From the NCBI RefSeq assembly GCF_023555005.1, contig NZ_JAMJPJ010000018.1, positions 1 through 61,223 on the forward strand: a stretch of DNA of 61,223 bases, given 5' to 3'. Origin of the DNA: Halomonas llamarensis. GTDB lineage: Bacteria > Pseudomonadota > Gammaproteobacteria > Pseudomonadales > Halomonadaceae. The position numbers and the translations under genes are program-made. Numbering within the stretch: position 1 is the stretch's first letter; each line of letters begins with the position of its first letter. Below the pieces are notes generated by a model that made no database searches, was not told where the DNA came from, and saw only the letters and a program-made list of their open reading frames with translations. Positions 16,119 to 27,819 of the stretch are shown here, in pieces.

Positions 16119-16925
16119 TTAGGATGGCTTGATCAGGGTATAAAGTAGATAGCGCCCTAAGCGCCAGTGGGGTTCAACGCGGCAATACTGTTTTTCGAGC
16201 GCTAACAGCGTTAAGTCCTGCTCTTCCGTAGCAGGCTGCTCGCGCAAATAATCCTGAAAGACCCGAATACCCGCGACATGCTCAATCGCCAAGCCAGCAT
16301 CGCGGCTCCACTGTTCGATCTGCGCATGGGTCAGCGGGGAAATAGGCGTTAGACGTTGACCTTTACCCAACCCTTCGAGTTCGTCGTTTAACGCTTTATG
16401 CATATTGCCTTTCACCACATTGGAGAAACGCAGCGCATCACGGTTAAACACCATCAAGCTAAGCTGCCCGCCCGGCGCCAAGCATCGGCTAAGTTCGACA
16501 AGGGCGGCATGCGGGTCCCCGAGCCACTCCAACACGGCGTGACACGTGATCAGCGGCCAAGGACCAGGTGCGGCCTCAAAGAGCTTTTGCAGCGGCGCTT
16601 TCACATAACGCACATACCCGCTAATGGTCGCTTGGGCGTCTATTTCACGCTGAGCGCACGCCAGCATATCGCCTGACGGTTCCGCCAATGTAACGCCATG
16701 ACCACGTCGGGCAAACCATGCTGCTTGCTGACCCAATCCACCGCCCACATCCAACACCGGTTGCTGATTAAGTGTTAGCATCTCAGGCAATAACGCATCA
16801 AGCAGCGCTAAGCGCAACGCCCCACGAGGCGCGTTATAAAGCGAACGGGCGAATTTATCCGCCATACCGTCAAAGTAACGATCCCCCGCAGGGGTTAACT
16901 CATCAGCCGTTTTAGAATTCTTCAC
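16119..16925 (-). CDS. cmoM: tRNA 5-carboxymethoxyuridine methyltransferase
   Basis: A 268-residue SAM methyltransferase of the CmoM (SmtA) family, which methylates cmo5U34 to mcmo5U in tRNA. It shows FDGMADKFARSLYNAPRG near residue 18, motif I LDVGGGLGQQAAWFARRGH near residue 58, HAVLEWLGDP near residue 128 and the CmoM-specific GKGQRLTPISPL near residue 197. The start is GTG 16925; a nearby ATG is out of frame. Sits 20 bp upstream of rsmC on the same strand, so two translation-related methyltransferases form a small operon. Confidence 0.88.
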   Translation of the reverse strand: MKNSKTADELTPAGDRYFDGMADKFARSLYNAPRGALRLALLDALLPEMLTLNQQPVLDVGGGLGQQAAWFARRGHGVTLAEPSGDMLACAQREIDAQATISGYVRYVKAPLQKLFEAAPGPWPLITCHAVLEWLGDPHAALVELSRCLAPGGQLSLMVFNRDALRFSNVVKGNMHKALNDELEGLGKGQRLTPISPLTHAQIEQWSRDAGLAIEHVAGIRVFQDYLREQPATEEQDLTLLALEKQYCRVEPHWRLGRYLLYTLIKPS

Positions 16926-17259
16926 GCGCGCCCATTCTCATATCGACCTATTTTGCTCGGAGCATTTCATTTGGAACGGTTGCCTATTGAGCAAGGCGGA
17001 CTTGTACCGAGCGACCTTTTATTAAGGTGCGTTGTTTACATGACGTATAGTTTACGTGATTTGGCGAGGCGAATTCACGTAAACTCACGTTCACACTATC
17101 GTGTGCGTTGCAGTGGCAATGAACGAACTACCTTTTAGCGGGCATGGAAGCATCTTGATCTAGCGCAAGTTTCGCCCCCGACAACGCATCAAGCGAATAG
17201 GCAAGACTAGGCTTTGTCGTGCACTATGAGCCCGGAAACTCACGTCAAGAGAGGATAGG
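16926..17259. promoter_or_regulatory. Intergenic region between cmoM and cheZ with a strong dyad
   Basis: This 334-bp divergent intergenic region has no supported gene. It holds a perfect 10-bp inverted repeat, GTTTACGTGA at 17050-17059 and TCACGTAAAC at 17075-17084, separated by 15 bases, and a smaller CACAC/GTGTG dyad at 17092-17105. The 25-bp centre-to-centre spacing is larger than one helical turn, so this may be an operator for a dimer-of-dimers or a transcribed hairpin. An AGAGAGGATAGG ribosome site precedes cheZ. Confidence 0.5.
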
Positions 17260-17940
17260 ATGGCAAATCCAACAACTGCGCATGATGGCGCTATGCCCTC
17301 TGTGCTTAACGAAAACGGCGCGGATGAGGTCATCCAACGAATTGGCCAACTAACGCGCATGATGCGCGAAAGCATGAAGGAACTTGGGTTAGACCAGCAA
17401 ATTGAGCAGGCCGCTCAGGCCATTCCTGACGCCAGCGATCGTCTTCGTTATGTCGCCGCGATGACAGAACAAGCGGCAGAACGCTCGTTAAACGCCGTTG
17501 AGCGTGCTCAACCAACCCAAGATCAACTCGAAAGCGACAGTCAATCCCTATCCAAGCGCTGGGAAACCCTGGAAAGCCCCGATGCCCCGTTAAGCGATGA
17601 ACAGCTCATTGCCGATACGCGCCACTTTCTCGCTGAGCAAGTACCCACCCAGACCGGTATTGCGCAAAAAGAACTTCTCGAAATCATGATGGCGCAAGAC
17701 TTTCAGGACTTAACTGGTCAAGTCATCAAGAAGATGATGGGCGTGATCCAAGCCATTGAGCAAGAGCTGGTGCAAGTACTGTTAGAAAGCGCCCCTGGCA
17801 TCACGGAAGGCGTGAAAGCCAAAGACGAGCGCGACGAACACGCAAAGCTGCGCAACGGCCCGCAAATGGACAAAGAAAAAACCGATGTGGTGAATGGTCA
17901 AGGTCAGGTCGATGATCTGCTTGACGAGCTAGGCTTCTAG
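17260..17940 (+). CDS. cheZ: Chemotaxis protein CheZ (CheY-P phosphatase)
   Basis: A 226-residue CheZ that dephosphorylates CheY-P. The catalytic segment is AQDFQDLTGQVIKKM near residue 147, with the active Gln in DLTGQ, and the C-terminal CheY-binding helix is QVDDLLDELGF at the very end after a flexible linker. The long helical hairpin (residues ~20-190) is visible as heptad-like stretches. No cheY, flagellar or other chemotaxis gene is nearby, so cheZ is isolated here. ATG 17260 has AGGATAGG just upstream. Followed by a strong hairpin at 17986. Confidence 0.92.
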   Translation: MANPTTAHDGAMPSVLNENGADEVIQRIGQLTRMMRESMKELGLDQQIEQAAQAIPDASDRLRYVAAMTEQAAERSLNAVERAQPTQDQLESDSQSLSKRWETLESPDAPLSDEQLIADTRHFLAEQVPTQTGIAQKELLEIMMAQDFQDLTGQVIKKMMGVIQAIEQELVQVLLESAPGITEGVKAKDERDEHAKLRNGPQMDKEKTDVVNGQGQVDDLLDELGF

Positions 17941-17985
17941 CTCCATTCATCTCGCTGCTTTTACATGCCTACAAGGGACCATGAT

Positions 17986-18018
17986 TCATTGCCGTCAACG
18001 CGGGGTTGACGGCAATGA
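17986..18018 (+). terminator. Hairpin terminator after cheZ
   Basis: A 14-bp perfect stem, TCATTGCCGTCAAC at 17986-17999 and GTTGACGGCAATGA at 18005-18018, with a five-base loop, lies 45 bp after the cheZ stop. The following TTTGCG is a weak T tract, so termination strength is uncertain. Confidence 0.65.
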
Positions 18019-18164
18019 TTTGCGTTCCGATCTCATCGACTCCCCTCCCCTTTAAGCGTGAAGTGTGCTTTTCGTAATAAGCCTCAGCGGAAACGTGATC
18101 GATAAAAAAGTCATATACTCCCAATTAAGGCATGCTGTGAAGTTTCAGTCCAATAAAGGGAGAG

Positions 18165-19457
18165 ATGATGGAGCAACTCACCAGCGAATTTATCACTGTC
18201 AATCAGTCTGCCCTGCACCTGGCTCTGGCGCTTTTGCTTGGCACGCTGATTGGGATAGAACGCGGCTGGGTCGCGCGCGAAAAAAGCGCTGGGTCGCGTG
18301 TAGCGGGGGTTCGCACCCATGCGCTGGTAGGGCTTCTGGGTGGGGTTTCAGGGCTTCTCGCCGAAACACTGACACCTTGGGCTTTCCCCTTGATGTTTCT
18401 CGCGATTGCCTTGATCGCGCTGGTGGGATGGCGTGAACAAATGGTACGAAGCGGTGATGTGAGCATCACCGGCCTGATCGGCCTTTTGCTTGCTTTCTCG
18501 TTTGGGGCGATGGCCGTTGCCGTCAGCCCGGCGCTTGCAACCGCTTGCGCCGTGGTAACCGCTGTGATTTTGGATAACAAGCGCGAGATACACGGTTTGC
18601 TCGACAAACTCCAATCTCATGAGCTAGACGCCGCACTAAAACTCCTGCTGATTTCAGCGGTCATGCTGCCACTTTTGCCAAATGAAGGCATGGGGCCGGG
18701 CGGTGTGCTCAACCCTTACGCGCTATGGTGGATGGTGGTGATGATTGCCACGATTTCCTTTGTCGGTTACTTCGCTATCCGCGTTGGTGGTGCGGAAAAA
18801 GGCATCCTTTTCACCGGGCTATTTGCCGGGCTCTCCTCTTCGACGGCATTGACGCTGCATTATGCCCGGCAGTCGCGTTTGGATACCGCGCTTAGCCCTC
18901 TGCTGGCCTCGGGTATTTTAATTGCGTGCGGCACCATGTTTCCCCGTATCTTGATCTACGCTGCCATTGTCCACCCAGCACTAATCCCGCCTCTTATTTT
19001 ACCGGTCACATTAATGGCGCTGAGCCTTTACCTTCCGGCGCTAATTATCTGGCACCGCCAGCGCCAGCGCAGCCCAATCGATAGCCCAAAACTCAATCAA
19101 AACCCGCTGGAGCTGCGGACCGCGCTTATGTTCGGCGCCCTACTTACGGTGATAATGCTGCTAGGCAAGTGGTTACGCGAATGGCTCGGCGATACCGGCG
19201 TCTATCTACTCGCTACAGTGTCAGGCATCGCCGATGTCGATGCCATCACGCTATCGCTGACACGTATGTCGCAAGACAGCCTGAGCATCGCCAGCGCTGT
19301 CTTAGGCATTATCATTGCCGCGTCTGTCAACAATTTGGTTAAAGGAGGCATGGCGGCGAGTTTCGGCACCCGTGCGCTCGGGCTACGCATTGCCTTACCG
19401 ATGCTGGCGTCTGTCACACTCGGCGCCTTGAGTGCTTGGGGAGTCGCGCTTCTTTAG
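18165..19457 (+). CDS. MgtC/SapB-DUF4010 family membrane protein
   Basis: A 430-residue polytopic inner-membrane protein with about 12 hydrophobic helices. The N-terminal ~140 residues are MgtC/SapB-like (LGTLIGIERGW near residue 26, then GVRTHALVGLLGG near residue 46), and the remainder is the DUF4010 domain (LFAGLSSSTALTLHYARQ near residue 222, SGIADVDAITLSL near residue 350). The family's function is unknown; magnesium or pH homeostasis has been proposed for MgtC relatives. ATGATG at 18165 has GGGAGAG upstream, so either codon may be used. Stands alone between two intergenic regions. Confidence 0.88.
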   Translation: MMEQLTSEFITVNQSALHLALALLLGTLIGIERGWVAREKSAGSRVAGVRTHALVGLLGGVSGLLAETLTPWAFPLMFLAIALIALVGWREQMVRSGDVSITGLIGLLLAFSFGAMAVAVSPALATACAVVTAVILDNKREIHGLLDKLQSHELDAALKLLLISAVMLPLLPNEGMGPGGVLNPYALWWMVVMIATISFVGYFAIRVGGAEKGILFTGLFAGLSSSTALTLHYARQSRLDTALSPLLASGILIACGTMFPRILIYAAIVHPALIPPLILPVTLMALSLYLPALIIWHRQRQRSPIDSPKLNQNPLELRTALMFGALLTVIMLLGKWLREWLGDTGVYLLATVSGIADVDAITLSLTRMSQDSLSIASAVLGIIIAASVNNLVKGGMAASFGTRALGLRIALPMLASVTLGALSAWGVALL

Positions 19458-19586
19458 AAGTGGGCGACACAACAATAGTATATAGCTATTAAAACAGTGA
19501 TTAAAAATAAATTGTCGCTATGTCATACATATTCTATAAATGACGTGTGAAGCTGAGGTTCACAACAGATATTGTTACAAGCGTGA

Positions 19587-21794
<2,208 letters not shown>

Positions 21795-21839
21795 TTAAGC
21801 GCACCACTTAGAGTTAGAGCGAAAAAACCCTCGCTACGT

Positions 21840-21870
21840 AAACCGCGCCTTTTATGAGGCGCGGTTTTTT
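21840..21870. terminator. Bidirectional terminator between katG and the diguanylate cyclase gene
   Basis: An 11-bp perfect stem AAACCGCGCCT (21840-21850) and AGGCGCGGTTT (21857-21867) with a six-base loop, followed by a T run to 21870 and preceded by an A run at 21832-21837. It lies between two convergent genes and fits a rho-independent terminator working on both strands. Confidence 0.85.
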
Positions 21871-21908
21871 AAGCATACTCGCAATGACCATATTCCCAAT
21901 ACCGCTCG

Positions 21909-23666
21909 CTAGGCTAAGTCGGTCGCTACCGGTGGTGTACAAATAACGCAACGATCACGCCCGCTATTTTTCGCTTGATAAAGCGCCTCATCGGCTTTTA
22001 TGAGCAATTGTTTGGGGTCTTGAGCATGATCCGGATAGGTCGCCACGCCACAGGAAAGTGTCAGTGACTCAATCAACTGACCTTCATAACGAAACTCATA
22101 ATGCCGCACTATTTCCAGCAGTGCGTTCGCGCGAGCTTCAGCATTTTGCATGGAAACACCCGGCAGCAGCGCCACAAATTCCTCGCCCCCCAACCGGCAC
22201 ACCGCATCCGCCCCGCGAAAGTGATGTTTAAGTAACCCCGCCACATCCGTTAACACCGCATCGCCTGCATCGTGACCAAGCGTGTCGTTAATACGTTTGA
22301 AGTGATCTAAGTCCAACATCAAAAGTGACAGCCTTTCACCATGACGCTCAGCGCGGCGAAACTCATGATCAAGCAAACTATCAAAGTGGCGTCGGTTACT
22401 TAGCCCGGTCAGCGAATCTTGAATTGAAAGTTCTTTCAGTTCATTCACGAGCCTATCGAGCTCAGCCGTGCGCGCAAAGACTTTTGCTTCCAGTGTTTGA
22501 TTGAGAGAGGCTAATTGTCGCTGTGTCTCACGATAGTGCCAAAGTGATATGCCGACAATGGCGATAGAAAACGCTAACGTGCCGACGCTTAGCGGCACAA
22601 TGCGCCAAAAGACAAAGCCATGCGCAACTAGCATATCCACCCAGAGAAGCAGCGCAAAAAGAGAAAAGCTCAGCACCAGCAATCGCTGCTCTAAGCCCAT
22701 GCAGCTAAAACGACGCAGGGCAATCAACAGCATGAGCGGAAGCGTCACGGCTAATAATAGATCGAAAACGGGGAATGTCAGCGACAAACTGACCGCGCCT
22801 GCTTTCACCAAACCAATAGCAGCCACTAGGTAAACAAGATGCAGTTGCCACAAGCGCGCCATCCAGCGCCGCGAACGTCCTTCCAACCAAAAACTTAGCA
22901 ATAACCCCATCGCCACTGGCAGCATGTAGTAGCTACTCGCCCGCAGGGTATCCCACGCCATTGCGCCTTCGGCAATTAGCTGGCGTGCCGGTGCTTCAGC
23001 GAGCAACATAAGGCCCGCTGAAAGGCTAAATAACGCGATAGCCGCAAAGCCCCGCCGTTCAGGGCCGATAAGCGCAAAAATGCCAGCTAGAATAGCGATA
23101 ACTAGGCTAAAAGCACTCACCGCCAGAGCCGTTGCCGAGCGCTTGATCACTTTATGAAGGCCGTCGATGCGGTCCATTAGCTGAACCTCACCCCACAAGC
23201 CAATGTTGGTGTAATACGAAAAAACACGGATATGCATCGGCTTGCCGGCAAAATCTTCAGGCAGCGCAACCATGTGCCACGGCCAACCGACGAAGTTACC
23301 CTTGCCTTCGGCGTCAAATTCGCCGTGTTGATAAATCAGCTCATCGCCGAGGTATATTTGGCCGATCAAATCAATGCTGGTGATATACAGCACCGGGTCG
23401 CGCCATTCGCCTTCCGGCAAAAGCGTGCGAAACCAAACATGTTGCTGCCCGCCTCTACCGGGCGGGTTAGAAGGGAAGTTAATCGGCTGCCACGCAGTGG
23501 AATTCTCATTCAACCACGCGGGCTTGCCATGCGCCGCCGACTGCGGCGAGTCGCCCCAACGGAACTCCCACGATGCCAGCGGTTCGGAGGGCGCGTCCGC
23601 CGCGACGCTGCCACACGACAAAAGCAGCACGACGAACGCCATACACTGCAAAAAGCGAATGCGCAT
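21909..23666 (-). CDS. Membrane diguanylate cyclase with 7TM sensor
   Basis: A 585-residue sensor diguanylate cyclase producing cyclic di-GMP. Order of parts: signal peptide (1-23), periplasmic beta-rich domain (~30-170) of the 7TMR-DISM extracellular type (VWFRTLLPEGEW, IYLGDELIYQHGEF), seven hydrophobic helices (~180-380), a short coiled coil (LASLNQTLEAKVFARTAELD) and the GGDEF domain (~415-575). The active-site loop is GGEEF and the inhibitory I-site RGAD lies five residues before it, so product inhibition is likely. ATG 23666 has GAGGAG upstream. Convergent with katG; no partner gene. Confidence 0.9.
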   Translation of the reverse strand: MRIRFLQCMAFVVLLLSCGSVAADAPSEPLASWEFRWGDSPQSAAHGKPAWLNENSTAWQPINFPSNPPGRGGQQHVWFRTLLPEGEWRDPVLYITSIDLIGQIYLGDELIYQHGEFDAEGKGNFVGWPWHMVALPEDFAGKPMHIRVFSYYTNIGLWGEVQLMDRIDGLHKVIKRSATALAVSAFSLVIAILAGIFALIGPERRGFAAIALFSLSAGLMLLAEAPARQLIAEGAMAWDTLRASSYYMLPVAMGLLLSFWLEGRSRRWMARLWQLHLVYLVAAIGLVKAGAVSLSLTFPVFDLLLAVTLPLMLLIALRRFSCMGLEQRLLVLSFSLFALLLWVDMLVAHGFVFWRIVPLSVGTLAFSIAIVGISLWHYRETQRQLASLNQTLEAKVFARTAELDRLVNELKELSIQDSLTGLSNRRHFDSLLDHEFRRAERHGERLSLLMLDLDHFKRINDTLGHDAGDAVLTDVAGLLKHHFRGADAVCRLGGEEFVALLPGVSMQNAEARANALLEIVRHYEFRYEGQLIESLTLSCGVATYPDHAQDPKQLLIKADEALYQAKNSGRDRCVICTPPVATDLA

Positions 23667-23727
23667 GGTTGCTCCTCAAAATATTGATGAGGAAATCATA
23701 CGTCAAACTGAGGTAACCCTTAAACGT

Positions 23728-26103
23728 TTAATCGACTTTTTGCCAGCCATCAAGCGTATAACGCTCTAACCCATCAACCATGCGCCGACACAACCATAAC
23801 CAGCGGTTTTCGACTAACTGCGCCACCCCCTTTTGGCGAGTTAATACACCCTCAATGGTTTCGCGAGGCGCTTCAATTACTACGGTAAGGCGCAGTGGTT
23901 CGTGGTACCACCGTTCGCCATCGTGTAGCGATTGTTCCGGCAAGCCAATGCGTAACTGAGGGCAATTTCCTTCAATCACGCCAATGTGCCCACCCACAAC
24001 GGAATGCAAGAGCTTATTACCCGCACCGTACAGCAGCGGCGACACCACTGAGGCGTAATATTGCATATTAATCCAATTAGCGACGAGCATCGGTGCGGTC
24101 ATTAAGGCTTCAAGCGTTGTCCCGTCAGGATCTTGGTCGCTGTGATATTCATGTAGGAACACACGCCCATCCAGTTGCTTGCCGCGACTAACCGCTCTGG
24201 GAGCCAACAGAAGCGCGGCATTGTTCGCCAACCCCCACTCTGGGCGAGGCTGCGCCCAATCCGCCCCTCGCTGAGATAACCGGGTCAAGCGAGCGTCATG
24301 GCCATCAACATGAACGCCTAATTCGATGGCCCGCTCTTGCCGAGTGGCTTGAGACGCCGAATCCAACACCACTTTAAACTGCTGTATCTCGGACACAAGC
24401 GACGCAGGAACAGCCTCTGTATCCAGTAACATAACCTGATCGGTCGTGGTGCAGTGCGTTGCTGCCACGACATGGGTGGTGACAGGTAATTCAAAGCCGC
24501 GCTCAGCCAACTCTTCACGCACGCTCGGATCATTGAGAAGCTGCGCAGCAAGCCGAGCATTTAGTCCACCGCCTTGCCCACCGCAGGCACCACAGGCGAG
24601 CCCCGCATGATGCGGGTTGTTATCGCTTTTTGCGTCGTGCCCGACAAGCACCACTAACGGTGCCACCTTGCCTTTCAGACCCAAATTCGTTATTAGCGCT
24701 TCGGCAAGGATACGTTTTTCTGCTGCTGACAGCGGCTCACCCTCGTAAACGTGGTAAAGCCCTTGGCTAGAGGGTACCACCGTTGATGGCGCTTTTTTAT
24801 TCAAGCTATCTTTAATTAACTTCCATCCCCAAACCAGCCCCGTGGTTTCTACCATCGTAAAGGTGGAAAATGCCGAGTATTTGGCATGCCGCACGCTTTG
24901 ACGGGCCGCTTCTTGCTGATAACGAAGCCGGTGAAGAAGCGCATGAGGCGAGGTCTCTTCACTGTGAAAGCGCGGCGTCAAAAGCCCTGGGGAAAGCGAC
25001 AAAGGCCGCTCGGGTCCTGACGGGTGATGTTTTATCGGCAAGCCAAAAAAACCTGCTACACCGAGCGTTTCAATGTCGGGCGAGAGATGCTCGATATGTC
25101 GGCGCAATCGCTCGGAGCGAACATCTATACAAAAAGCTGCCTGCACTTTAGGGGCTGTCTCAGTCGATACCGGCGGCGTGGCCAAGATAGCGGACAAGCG
25201 GCGCTGGTAACCGATTTCATACGCTCGCTGCCAGCACCATCTCGCTTCAACGTCACTATCAATCGGTTGATCTCGCGCTTCCCACTGGGTCTGCCACGCC
25301 TTGCGCTGCGTGGGGGCAATCTGCGCTAACCGGTCGACGCCCAACCATTCCCAAGCGAGCAAAATCGCCGCTAGCTCCTTTATGCCCGCCTGACCAGAAG
25401 CCGCAGGCGTATGCCACGCTAACCCCTGACACCAGGAGGCCCAGCCATTAACGCGCAGCAGCAACGTATGCATTAGCGTTTCAAGTCCATCAGGCGATAA
25501 GCCTAACCGGTGAATCACGAAACCAATGGCTGGTTCAGCGCCATCAGGCAAAATATCTAATGGCGAGCGCAGCTCGGCAGGCCAGCGACGATCATAACGA
25601 GTCAGAGCCTTCCAGTCGCTGAACAGCGACTCGGCCTGCGCCGTGTCCCAGCGCTGTTGATGGCGATCAAAAAAGCGCGAACAGGTGTCGGCAACTTGAT
25701 CGAACACACTGCACGGCGCCATGATCGGCATAAAATCCCAGGCACTTTGATAGCATGGTGCAGGCGTTGACTCTCGCGCGAGATGCGCTAACAGCGATGC
25801 TTCGTGGTAGGTTTTACCGTTTTCCTCAACCGCACCGCGTAAATCACGGCGTTGAATACGCCCGCTCTCCCAGGCGTCCAGATAAAACGCGCTAGGCATG
25901 GTTAGGTGCACCCCCGCGCGTTCAGCAAGCTCACCCTCGGCCTGCTCAACGGGAAGGTGCTTCATTCCCCACCACGGGTTTACCGCAATCCATTGATCCA
26001 ACGGCCAGACCGGCGCGATTTTTTCTGCGGCGCTATCCAGCGCGTCGCGGTGCTTTTGAGAGACCATTCGCGTCTCGGAGGTCAGCGTTGCAGGTGCACT
26101 CAT
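23728..26103 (-). CDS. dabA: DabA, inorganic carbon pump subunit (DUF2309)
   Basis: A 791-residue DUF2309 protein. DabA resembles a beta-carbonic anhydrase and forms, with DabB, a membrane-coupled pump that hydrates CO2 to bicarbonate in one direction. The zinc-site pattern is present: FCIDVRSE near residue 320 (Cys and Asp) and GHDAKSDNNPHHAGLACGACGG near residue 490 (outer His and Cys; motif ends GHDAK and CGACGG). The N-terminal WIAVNPWWGM is also a family hallmark. It overlaps the dabB stop by four bases (ATGA), so the genes are coupled. A role in supplying bicarbonate to anaplerotic carboxylases is likely in a heterotroph. Confidence 0.92.
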   Translation of the reverse strand: MSAPATLTSETRMVSQKHRDALDSAAEKIAPVWPLDQWIAVNPWWGMKHLPVEQAEGELAERAGVHLTMPSAFYLDAWESGRIQRRDLRGAVEENGKTYHEASLLAHLARESTPAPCYQSAWDFMPIMAPCSVFDQVADTCSRFFDRHQQRWDTAQAESLFSDWKALTRYDRRWPAELRSPLDILPDGAEPAIGFVIHRLGLSPDGLETLMHTLLLRVNGWASWCQGLAWHTPAASGQAGIKELAAILLAWEWLGVDRLAQIAPTQRKAWQTQWEARDQPIDSDVEARWCWQRAYEIGYQRRLSAILATPPVSTETAPKVQAAFCIDVRSERLRRHIEHLSPDIETLGVAGFFGLPIKHHPSGPERPLSLSPGLLTPRFHSEETSPHALLHRLRYQQEAARQSVRHAKYSAFSTFTMVETTGLVWGWKLIKDSLNKKAPSTVVPSSQGLYHVYEGEPLSAAEKRILAEALITNLGLKGKVAPLVVLVGHDAKSDNNPHHAGLACGACGGQGGGLNARLAAQLLNDPSVREELAERGFELPVTTHVVAATHCTTTDQVMLLDTEAVPASLVSEIQQFKVVLDSASQATRQERAIELGVHVDGHDARLTRLSQRGADWAQPRPEWGLANNAALLLAPRAVSRGKQLDGRVFLHEYHSDQDPDGTTLEALMTAPMLVANWINMQYYASVVSPLLYGAGNKLLHSVVGGHIGVIEGNCPQLRIGLPEQSLHDGERWYHEPLRLTVVIEAPRETIEGVLTRQKGVAQLVENRWLWLCRRMVDGLERYTLDGWQKVD

Positions 26104-27698
26104 GAAGATTCTCCTTCAACATAAGAGGTCTTGGTGACAATGCCTTGAGTCGCACGACGGCCAGGCGTTAACCCCTCTAGCCAGCGCTGAAGCGACACAT
26201 CGAGATAAAGCCCATAACTGAAATGCAACCGCCAGCGCGCTACGCGCGGATGAGTCGGCCACAACGTCACGAGGGTCGCGAGACTAGCCAACACCACTAG
26301 CACCCCACCACCAATCACACCGGTGACCCAATGGAAAGGCGCCGATGGCTGTGGCAGTGTGGGCGAAAGCAGTACGTGAAGGACGGCGTAGATCGGCAAC
26401 AAGGACAATGCCAACAAGCAAAGCGTCAAACGCCGTACCAGCGGCAACCCTGCTGGCATCCCCAGCAGCGCCCCTCCTATCGCCATCACCAGTAAAGCGC
26501 CCAAGACGGGGTTATGACTCACTAGCGAAGGCCAAAGCCCAAGCACGGCAACCGCTATGACGGCGGTAACGCTTGCCATCCACACCCGGTGCGGCAGACT
26601 TGCCAGCGTTAAGCTTGAGCAGCGAGCCGCCCTCACCGTACGACCCGAGGCTAAAAAGGAGTGCGCTTTATATAGTGAGTGGGCAAGCAAGTGGGCCAGC
26701 GCCAAGGTATAAGCGCCCAGCCCAATTTCAAACAACATAAAGCCCATCTGCGCGCACGTTGACCAGGCCAGTGCGTGCTTGACGGACGTTTGAGTCAGCA
26801 TGGTCAAAACCGCCACCACCGCCGTGATGCCGCCTACCAGAACCAACACACCGTGTCCCATACTCACGCCATCAAACAGCGGGTAAAGACGCAGCCAAAT
26901 GAAACCGCCCAGGTTAATCACACCCGCATGCAACAACGCTGATACTGGCGTTGGCGCTTCCATTACCTTCATTAGCCAACCATGCAAGGGTAGCTGGGCG
27001 CATTTACATAGCGCGGCAAGCGCAAGCGTTACGGAAGCGGCTTGCAGCACCCAGCCACTCTGCTCACCCTGCGCCGCGGCCAAAAGCTCAGGAAGCTGAA
27101 AGCTACCGTAATGGTAGTAAAGCAATCCCACGGTGATAATCAGCGCCACATCTCCTAAGCGACTCACAATAAACTTCTGCCACGCCGCCTGCTGGGCTTC
27201 GCGTCGTTCAGGATAAAGTGTTAGCAAATGGTGAAGTGCTACGCTGACGCTGATCCACGCCATCAGCATTACGAGCAGATGATGGGTAAAGACCAGCAGC
27301 ATTACGCTTGCTAGCACCACCAAGCACCAGGGTAAAAATCGCGCTTGGCCGCGATCACCATGAAGATAGCGCTGTGCAAAACGTAACAAGACCGTGCCCA
27401 AAAAACTGATCAAAAGCGCCATCCATACCGCTAACCCATCTGGGTATAGGCCCAGTGGCAATGCCACCTCGGGTAGCCCCGTGGCGACACCCATCGTACC
27501 CAAAATGAGTAAGCCACCAATCAGTGCGCTGGCGATAAAAGCGGCACTCATTAATGCTTGGCCAGCGTGCCAAAAGCGCTGCTGGCGCTTCGGGGATATG
27601 TTCCCTGCGCTCAACCCGGCAAGGGCCAGCAACGCAAGAGGTAGCACCAGCCACACCAGAAGAGCAGCAAACACCGTGCTTTCCAACAACGTCGACAT
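26100..27698 (-). CDS. dabB: DabB, NuoL/MrpA-like membrane subunit of the carbon pump
   Basis: A 532-residue proton-channel-like membrane protein of the NADH-quinone oxidoreductase subunit 5 family with about 13 helices. Conserved ion-path motifs are visible: LVFTHHLLVMLMAWISVS near residue 116, KFIVSRLGDVAL near residue 170, KCAQLPLHGWLMKVMEAPTPVSALLHAG (LPLHGWL and PVSALLHAG are diagnostic), and KHALAWSTCAQMGFM near residue 308. Pairing with DUF2309 separates it from true NuoL. ATG 27698 has AAGGAG upstream. First gene of the dabBA operon, divergent from the LysR gene. Confidence 0.91.
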   Translation of the reverse strand: MSTLLESTVFAALLVWLVLPLALLALAGLSAGNISPKRQQRFWHAGQALMSAAFIASALIGGLLILGTMGVATGLPEVALPLGLYPDGLAVWMALLISFLGTVLLRFAQRYLHGDRGQARFLPWCLVVLASVMLLVFTHHLLVMLMAWISVSVALHHLLTLYPERREAQQAAWQKFIVSRLGDVALIITVGLLYYHYGSFQLPELLAAAQGEQSGWVLQAASVTLALAALCKCAQLPLHGWLMKVMEAPTPVSALLHAGVINLGGFIWLRLYPLFDGVSMGHGVLVLVGGITAVVAVLTMLTQTSVKHALAWSTCAQMGFMLFEIGLGAYTLALAHLLAHSLYKAHSFLASGRTVRAARCSSLTLASLPHRVWMASVTAVIAVAVLGLWPSLVSHNPVLGALLVMAIGGALLGMPAGLPLVRRLTLCLLALSLLPIYAVLHVLLSPTLPQPSAPFHWVTGVIGGGVLVVLASLATLVTLWPTHPRVARWRLHFSYGLYLDVSLQRWLEGLTPGRRATQGIVTKTSYVEGESS

Positions 27699-27747
27699 CT
27701 CGTCACTCCTTAATTTTTTTCATGGCGCTACTATGCCGACCTATTTA

Positions 27748-27796
27748 CGTTATGAAAAATAGTTTATAACGATACTATCGTTCTTTTAAAAAGAAC
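27748..27796. promoter_or_regulatory. Cluster of dyads between dabB and lysR (LysR operator candidates)
   Basis: In this divergent 121-bp region three overlapping or adjoining inverted repeats occur: CGTTAT (27748-27753) with ATAACG (27766-27771), ACGAT with ATCGT (27769-27781), and GTTCTTTT with AAAAGAAC (27780-27796, one-base centre). LysR-type regulators bind interrupted dyads in just such positions. Assignment to the adjacent regulator is inferred. Confidence 0.55.
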
Positions 27797-27819
27797 AAAT
27801 ATCCAAGCACTGGTACACT

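Noticed and set aside
18203..18607. Minus-strand open frame of 134 codons opposite the DUF4010 gene
   Set aside because: Antisense to a clear membrane-protein gene; composition rich in Ser, Ala and Pro as expected for a shadow.
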